Of a stretch of 8,065 nucleotides of DNA, positions 5,893-8,065 are shown piece after piece. The position numbers were made by a program, and so were the translations under genes. Origin of the DNA: Bacteroidota bacterium. Its GTDB lineage: Bacteria > Bacteroidota > Ignavibacteria > UBA10030 > UBA8401. How positions within the stretch are numbered: the first letter of the stretch is position 1; each line of letters starts with the position of its first letter. Location: contig JALNZH010000170.1 in assembly GCA_023229405.1 (NCBI GenBank), positions 1-8,065 of the forward strand, given 5' to 3'. The notes below the pieces were generated by a model, which was not told the DNA's origin, made no database searches, and worked only from the letters and a program-made list of their open reading frames with translations.

Positions 5893-6996
5893 TTAAAATA
5901 TATGTACGGGATTAGTGCTGTTTTGTGTGATATAAACTTTTCCGTTATGATGCTGCTCCGAAAAAATGCCGGAAACAGCGCTTGCCAGATTTTTAAGAAC
6001 ACCGATTTCAGTTTCGTAATGTCCTGCGTCCACAAGAAGGATGTGTTCTTCGTAATCCTGGAACGTATGGTATTTCATGTCTGCGGTGACCATGGCATCA
6101 GCCTCTTGAGCGATGGCGTCACGTATGTAATCGCTGCCTGAACCGCCGCACACTGCAACTCGGCGGACAGTGGAGGAGTTGCCGGAAAACCGAAGCGCAT
6201 CGGTACCGAGTTTCTTTTTCACCATTGTCAGAAATGACTTTTGGGATAATGGTTTCGGCAACAGACCGATAGCACCGAGTCCGTATTCCGTATTTTTGTT
6301 GAGTAATGGATAAAGATCATAGGCGACTTCTTCATAGGGATGTGCTTTCAACATTGCCGAAAGCACGCCGCTGATCTTCCATTGTTCAACGAGCATTTCC
6401 AAACGATCTTCTTGAACTTTTTCTGTCTCACCTACCGTGCCGAGGTACGGTTGTGCATCGTTCATTCCCCGGAACGTGCCCGTACCTTCGCTGCGAAAAC
6501 TGCATGTGTCGTATTTTGAAAAAGTGCCGGCTCCGGCAGCATGCATTGCTGCTGCAACCACATCGGAATGATCGCGCGGAACGAACACGACAATCTTAGC
6601 TAAACTCTCTTTGATCGGCGAGAGAATGGTAATATCTGTCAACCCCAATTGTTTTGCGAGCGAAAAATTCACTCCCCATTTCACACTGTCCAGATTCGTA
6701 TGGGCTGCATACAGATTAATCTTATGTTCCGTAAGAAAAAGAACAAGTTCACCGACTCGCGACAACGGTGTCAGTGTTTTCACCGGATGAAACAATAACG
6801 GGTGATGCGTGATTATAAGATTCGCTTTTTTCCGTACTGCTTCAACGGCAATTTCTTTCGTCGCATCTAATGCTACAAGCGCATTCGTTATTTGATGAGC
6901 GGGTCTGCCGATCAATAAGCCGACATTGTCTCCCTTCCAAGCGATGGCAGGAGGGACTTGATTTTCAAATTGTTTTTGGAATTGGGATATTCTCAA
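5893..6996 (-). CDS. Nif3-like dinuclear metal centre hexameric protein (YbgI/YqfO family)
   Basis: Members form toroidal hexamers with two metal ions per subunit. They have been annotated as GTP cyclohydrolase I type 2, but that activity is not generally established. The 367-residue chain is the long, YqfO-like form. N-terminal half: 'WKGDNVGLLIGRP' (20-32), 'NLIITHHPLLFHP' (59-71) with metal ligands H64 and H65, and 'AAHTNLDS' (97-104) with D103. A middle insert (about 132-235) resembles the CutA/PII-like domain and includes 'KAHPYEEVAYDLYPL' (217-231). C-terminal half: 'VAVCGGSGSDYI' (280-291), 'DAMVTADMKYHTF' (300-312) and 'DAGHYETE' (323-330) with ligands H326 and E330. The start is TTG: the frame is closed by TAA two codons upstream and no ATG precedes the conserved N-terminus. 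No Shine-Dalgarno is evident. It heads the zinc-ribbon/rnhA operon. Confidence 0.92.
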   Translation of the reverse strand: MRISQFQKQFENQVPPAIAWKGDNVGLLIGRPAHQITNALVALDATKEIAVEAVRKKANLIITHHPLLFHPVKTLTPLSRVGELVLFLTEHKINLYAAHTNLDSVKWGVNFSLAKQLGLTDITILSPIKESLAKIVVFVPRDHSDVVAAAMHAAGAGTFSKYDTCSFRSEGTGTFRGMNDAQPYLGTVGETEKVQEDRLEMLVEQWKISGVLSAMLKAHPYEEVAYDLYPLLNKNTEYGLGAIGLLPKPLSQKSFLTMVKKKLGTDALRFSGNSSTVRRVAVCGGSGSDYIRDAIAQEADAMVTADMKYHTFQDYEEHILLVDAGHYETEIGVLKNLASAVSGIFSEQHHNGKVYITQNSTNPVHIF

Positions 6997-7017
6997 TAGT
7001 TATTATCTAGTTCCGGC

Positions 7018-7047
7018 AAAAAAAAAGTCCCGTTGGATTTTCGGGAC
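7018..7047 (-). terminator. intrinsic terminator upstream of the nif3-like gene
   Basis: On the minus strand GTCCCG and CGGGAC (7042-7047 with 7027-7032) form a perfect 6-bp GC-rich stem with a 9-nt loop, followed directly by nine T (7018-7026). It begins 4 nt after the stop of the remnant at 7052-7168, so it most likely ended that gene's transcript. It lies only about 21 nt before the nif3-like TTG, and an attenuator role is the alternative. In the plus direction the tail is only ATTTTT, so it may work weakly both ways. Confidence 0.8.
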
Positions 7048-7051
7048 ATTT

Positions 7052-7168
7052 TTACAGTTGAAAAAATAGAATGTAGCCTTTTTCTTTTGTGTTATAAATT
7101 TCCAGTGCATACTCTTCATATGGTAAATTAATTTTGTTGTAGAAATATCTGAAAAATAGGTTGTCCTT
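7052..7168 (-). pseudogene. C-terminal remnant of an unrecognised gene, cut by a palindromic repeat
   Basis: This minus-strand frame of 38 codons ends in TAA at 7052-7054. It reads as credible protein ('KDNLFFRYFYNK', then 'NLPYEEYALEIYNTKEKG', then 'YILFFQL') although the DNA is AT-rich and free to contain stops. It has no start codon of its own. Upstream it runs directly into the repeat at 7169, inside which the frame continues 8 codons and then meets TAA at 7193-7195. An intrinsic terminator follows 4 nt after the stop, as expected of a real 3' gene end. On the far side of the repeat a short stretch on the same strand ('FCYFIQEAFEKSHIN') may be more of the gene in another frame, but that is weak. 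I do not recognise the family. Chance is not excluded. Confidence 0.45.
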
Positions 7169-7244
7169 TGTCAGTCTAAGCAAAGAATCTTGTTATTCCA
7201 TTTGAATGGAAAAACAAGATTCCTCATCGCTCCTCAGAATGACA
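7169..7244. repeat. 76-bp imperfect palindromic intergenic repeat (MITE/REP-like)
   Basis: The element runs from TGTCA (7169-7173) to TGACA (7240-7244). Its core is an 18-bp inverted repeat with one mismatch and a 2-nt loop (7185-7202 with 7205-7222). The outer arms also pair after an asymmetric gap: AGTCTAAG on one side, ATTCTGAG plus about seven extra bases on the other. On the minus strand it reads TGTCATTCTGAGGAGCGA, then a segment ending GAATCTTG. I recall this wording from a repeat dispersed between genes in FCB and some other bacterial genomes, but that is memory, not a search. No clear target-site duplication is visible. It is the only copy in the window. Confidence 0.65.
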
Positions 7245-7307
7245 TTGATATGAGATTTTTCAAACGCCTCTTGAATAAAATAGCAAAACTATCGAAAATA
7301 TGCAAGA

Positions 7308-7336
7308 TTGACTTTGCCTCAATTTTTCGGTAATTT
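7308..7336 (+). promoter_or_regulatory. promoter for psd
   Basis: TTGACT (7308-7313), a 17-nt spacer and TAATTT (7331-7336) form a good sigma70-type promoter. Transcription would begin near 7343, giving a leader of about 60 nt to the chosen psd start. It also argues against the in-frame TTG at 7349, which would then lie almost at the 5' end of the mRNA. Confidence 0.5.
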
Positions 7337-7389
7337 TACGTCTAAATTTTGTACAATGCCTGGTCAGGTGGCCCAATTTTTGAAATTTC

Positions 7390-7393
7390 GGAG
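7390..7393 (+). promoter_or_regulatory. Shine-Dalgarno for the internal psd start
   Basis: GGAG lies 9 nt before TTG 7403-7405 and supports that codon over the upstream TTG at 7349. Confidence 0.5.
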
Positions 7394-7402
7394 TTCATTA
7401 TC

Positions 7403-8053
7403 TTGATTACTGAGTATGGTTATGATGTGTTTTTTGCAGTCGTCCTTTTTTGCATACTTCTTGTCTTTGGTTCTTACTTCCTCATCGGTCATGTAATCGT
7501 TAAGACGGTCCTGATTTCTGCGGCGATTCTTCTGTTTATCTTTACGTTGAATTTTTTCCGTGACCCGGAACGGATCACTCCGGCAGGAGATCAATTGGTT
7601 ATTTCACCGGCGGATGGTACCGTAATAAAAATCGAAGACGTGATAGAAGATCGATACATCAAAGGAGAAGCGAAAATGATCTGTATTTTTATGTCTCCGG
7701 TAAACGTGCATGTGAACCGCAATCCGATCACCGGATTGGTGGGATATTACGATTATGTGAAAGGGGAATATTTCGCTGCGTTCGAGGACAAAGCCTCAAT
7801 GAAGAACGAACAGACACATATCGGAATGGAAAACAAAAATGGGAAAGTATTTTTTAAACAGATCGCCGGTTTTATAGCGCGAAGGATTGTTGCCGATGTG
7901 AAAGTTGGAGACAATGTTGAAGTCGGAAAACGATTCGGAATGATCAAATTCGGGTCACGTGTGGACATCTATGTGCCGAAGTCTGCCGAGGTAAAAGTGG
8001 TGCTGAATCAAAAGACCATCGCCGGTGAAACAATCGTTGCGGAGTGGAAGTGA
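7403..8053 (+). CDS. psd: phosphatidylserine decarboxylase proenzyme, short membrane-anchored form
   Basis: This enzyme decarboxylates phosphatidylserine to phosphatidylethanolamine at the inner membrane, using a pyruvoyl group made by self-cleavage. The 216-residue chain starts with two hydrophobic segments (about 9-29 and 31-52). It continues 'FRDPER' and 'ISPADGTV' (67-74), 'MSPVNVHVNRNPITG' (97-111) and 'FGSRVDIYVP' (183-192). The family cleaves between Gly184 and Ser185, giving a beta chain and a short pyruvoyl-bearing alpha chain. The length fits the short PSD group of FCB and other bacteria, not the ~320-residue E. coli form. I chose TTG 7403 ('MITEYGYD', with GGAG 9 nt upstream) over the longer frame at TTG 7349, because short PSDs start a few residues before 'YG'. 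The stop overlaps the next start, consistent with a psd-pssA operon. Confidence 0.92.
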   Translation: MITEYGYDVFFAVVLFCILLVFGSYFLIGHVIVKTVLISAAILLFIFTLNFFRDPERITPAGDQLVISPADGTVIKIEDVIEDRYIKGEAKMICIFMSPVNVHVNRNPITGLVGYYDYVKGEYFAAFEDKASMKNEQTHIGMENKNGKVFFKQIAGFIARRIVADVKVGDNVEVGKRFGMIKFGSRVDIYVPKSAEVKVVLNQKTIAGETIVAEWK

Positions 8054-8065
8054 GAATTACGCGCG
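8050..8065 (+). CDS. pssA: start of probable CDP-diacylglycerol-serine O-phosphatidyltransferase (cut by window edge)
   Basis: A GTG at 8050-8052 overlaps the psd TGA as GTGA. It is preceded by GGAG (8041-8044) at 5-nt spacing and opens the frame 'MRITR'. In FCB genomes psd is often followed by pssA, whose product makes the phosphatidylserine that Psd uses, and such PssA proteins commonly open with M-[RK]-I-T-R. Only five codons are visible, so the call rests on context plus this short match. Confidence 0.5.

Noticed and set aside
5878..6141. Plus-strand frame of 87 codons opposite the nif3-like gene
   Set aside because: It is a shadow of the C-terminal metal-binding half of the nif3-like gene, with no independent signals.
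7169..7244. CRISPR repeat or tyrosine-recombinase attachment site
   Set aside because: Single copy, no spacers, no cas or integrase gene and no tRNA. The structure fits a palindromic dispersed repeat better.
1..8065. Undescribed defence or mobile system
   Set aside because: Every intact gene fits a known housekeeping family. There is no toxin-antitoxin pair, nuclease-helicase cluster, reverse transcriptase or phage gene in view.

Overview
The window carries ordinary bacterial housekeeping genes, nearly all on the minus strand. The source looks like a member of the Bacteroidota/Chlorobiota/Ignavibacteria (FCB) group that is not a classical Bacteroidetes. This is inference from several points: a -35/-10 promoter of the TTGACA type instead of the Bacteroidetes TAnnTTTG type, usable Shine-Dalgarno sites with frequent TTG starts, a short membrane-anchored phosphatidylserine decarboxylase of the kind common in this group with an apparent pssA after it, and a palindromic intergenic repeat of a type I recall from such genomes. 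Genes are of moderate GC, while the intergenic stretches are AT-rich.

Layout, left to right. Positions 1-228 (minus) hold the N-terminal half of a GntR-type repressor, with a clear promoter and an operator-like palindrome pair at 242-296. Positions 300-722 have no convincing gene, only a possible decayed small ORF and a weak terminator. A long minus-strand block follows, listed here in transcription order from 6996 down to 723: a Nif3-like dinuclear-metal protein, a coiled-coil C4 zinc-ribbon protein, RNase HI (rnhA), RNase P RNA (rnpB), RecJ, RuvC, RuvA and a DUF1801 protein. Junctions are tight: 14 nt between nif3-like and zinc ribbon, ATGA overlaps for zinc ribbon/rnhA and recJ/ruvC, 34 nt for ruvC/ruvA, and 10 nt for ruvA/DUF1801. 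At 7052-7168 (minus) lies what reads as the C-terminal remnant of a gene. It is followed by its own intrinsic terminator at 7018-7047 and cut off at its upstream side by a 76-bp palindromic repeat at 7169-7244. On the plus strand, a promoter at 7308-7336 serves psd (7403-8053), whose stop codon overlaps the GTG of an apparent pssA that runs out of the window.

Functionally, the minus block joins RNA processing (RNase P RNA, RNase HI, with the usual Nif3/zinc-ribbon companions) to recombination and repair (RecJ 5'-3' exonuclease, RuvC resolvase, RuvA Holliday-junction binder; ruvB is elsewhere). The plus-strand pair makes phosphatidylethanolamine. I found no defence system, CRISPR array, tRNA or transposase. 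The most interesting items are the structural peculiarities of the RNase P RNA (no GGU in the P15 loop, a long distal P1 stem, extra hairpins), the truncated gene with repeat and terminator upstream of the nif3-like gene, and the nif3-like/zinc-ribbon/rnhA/rnpB order. Several CDS starts below are shorter than the longest open frame because a Shine-Dalgarno site, an overlap or family alignment favours the internal start.
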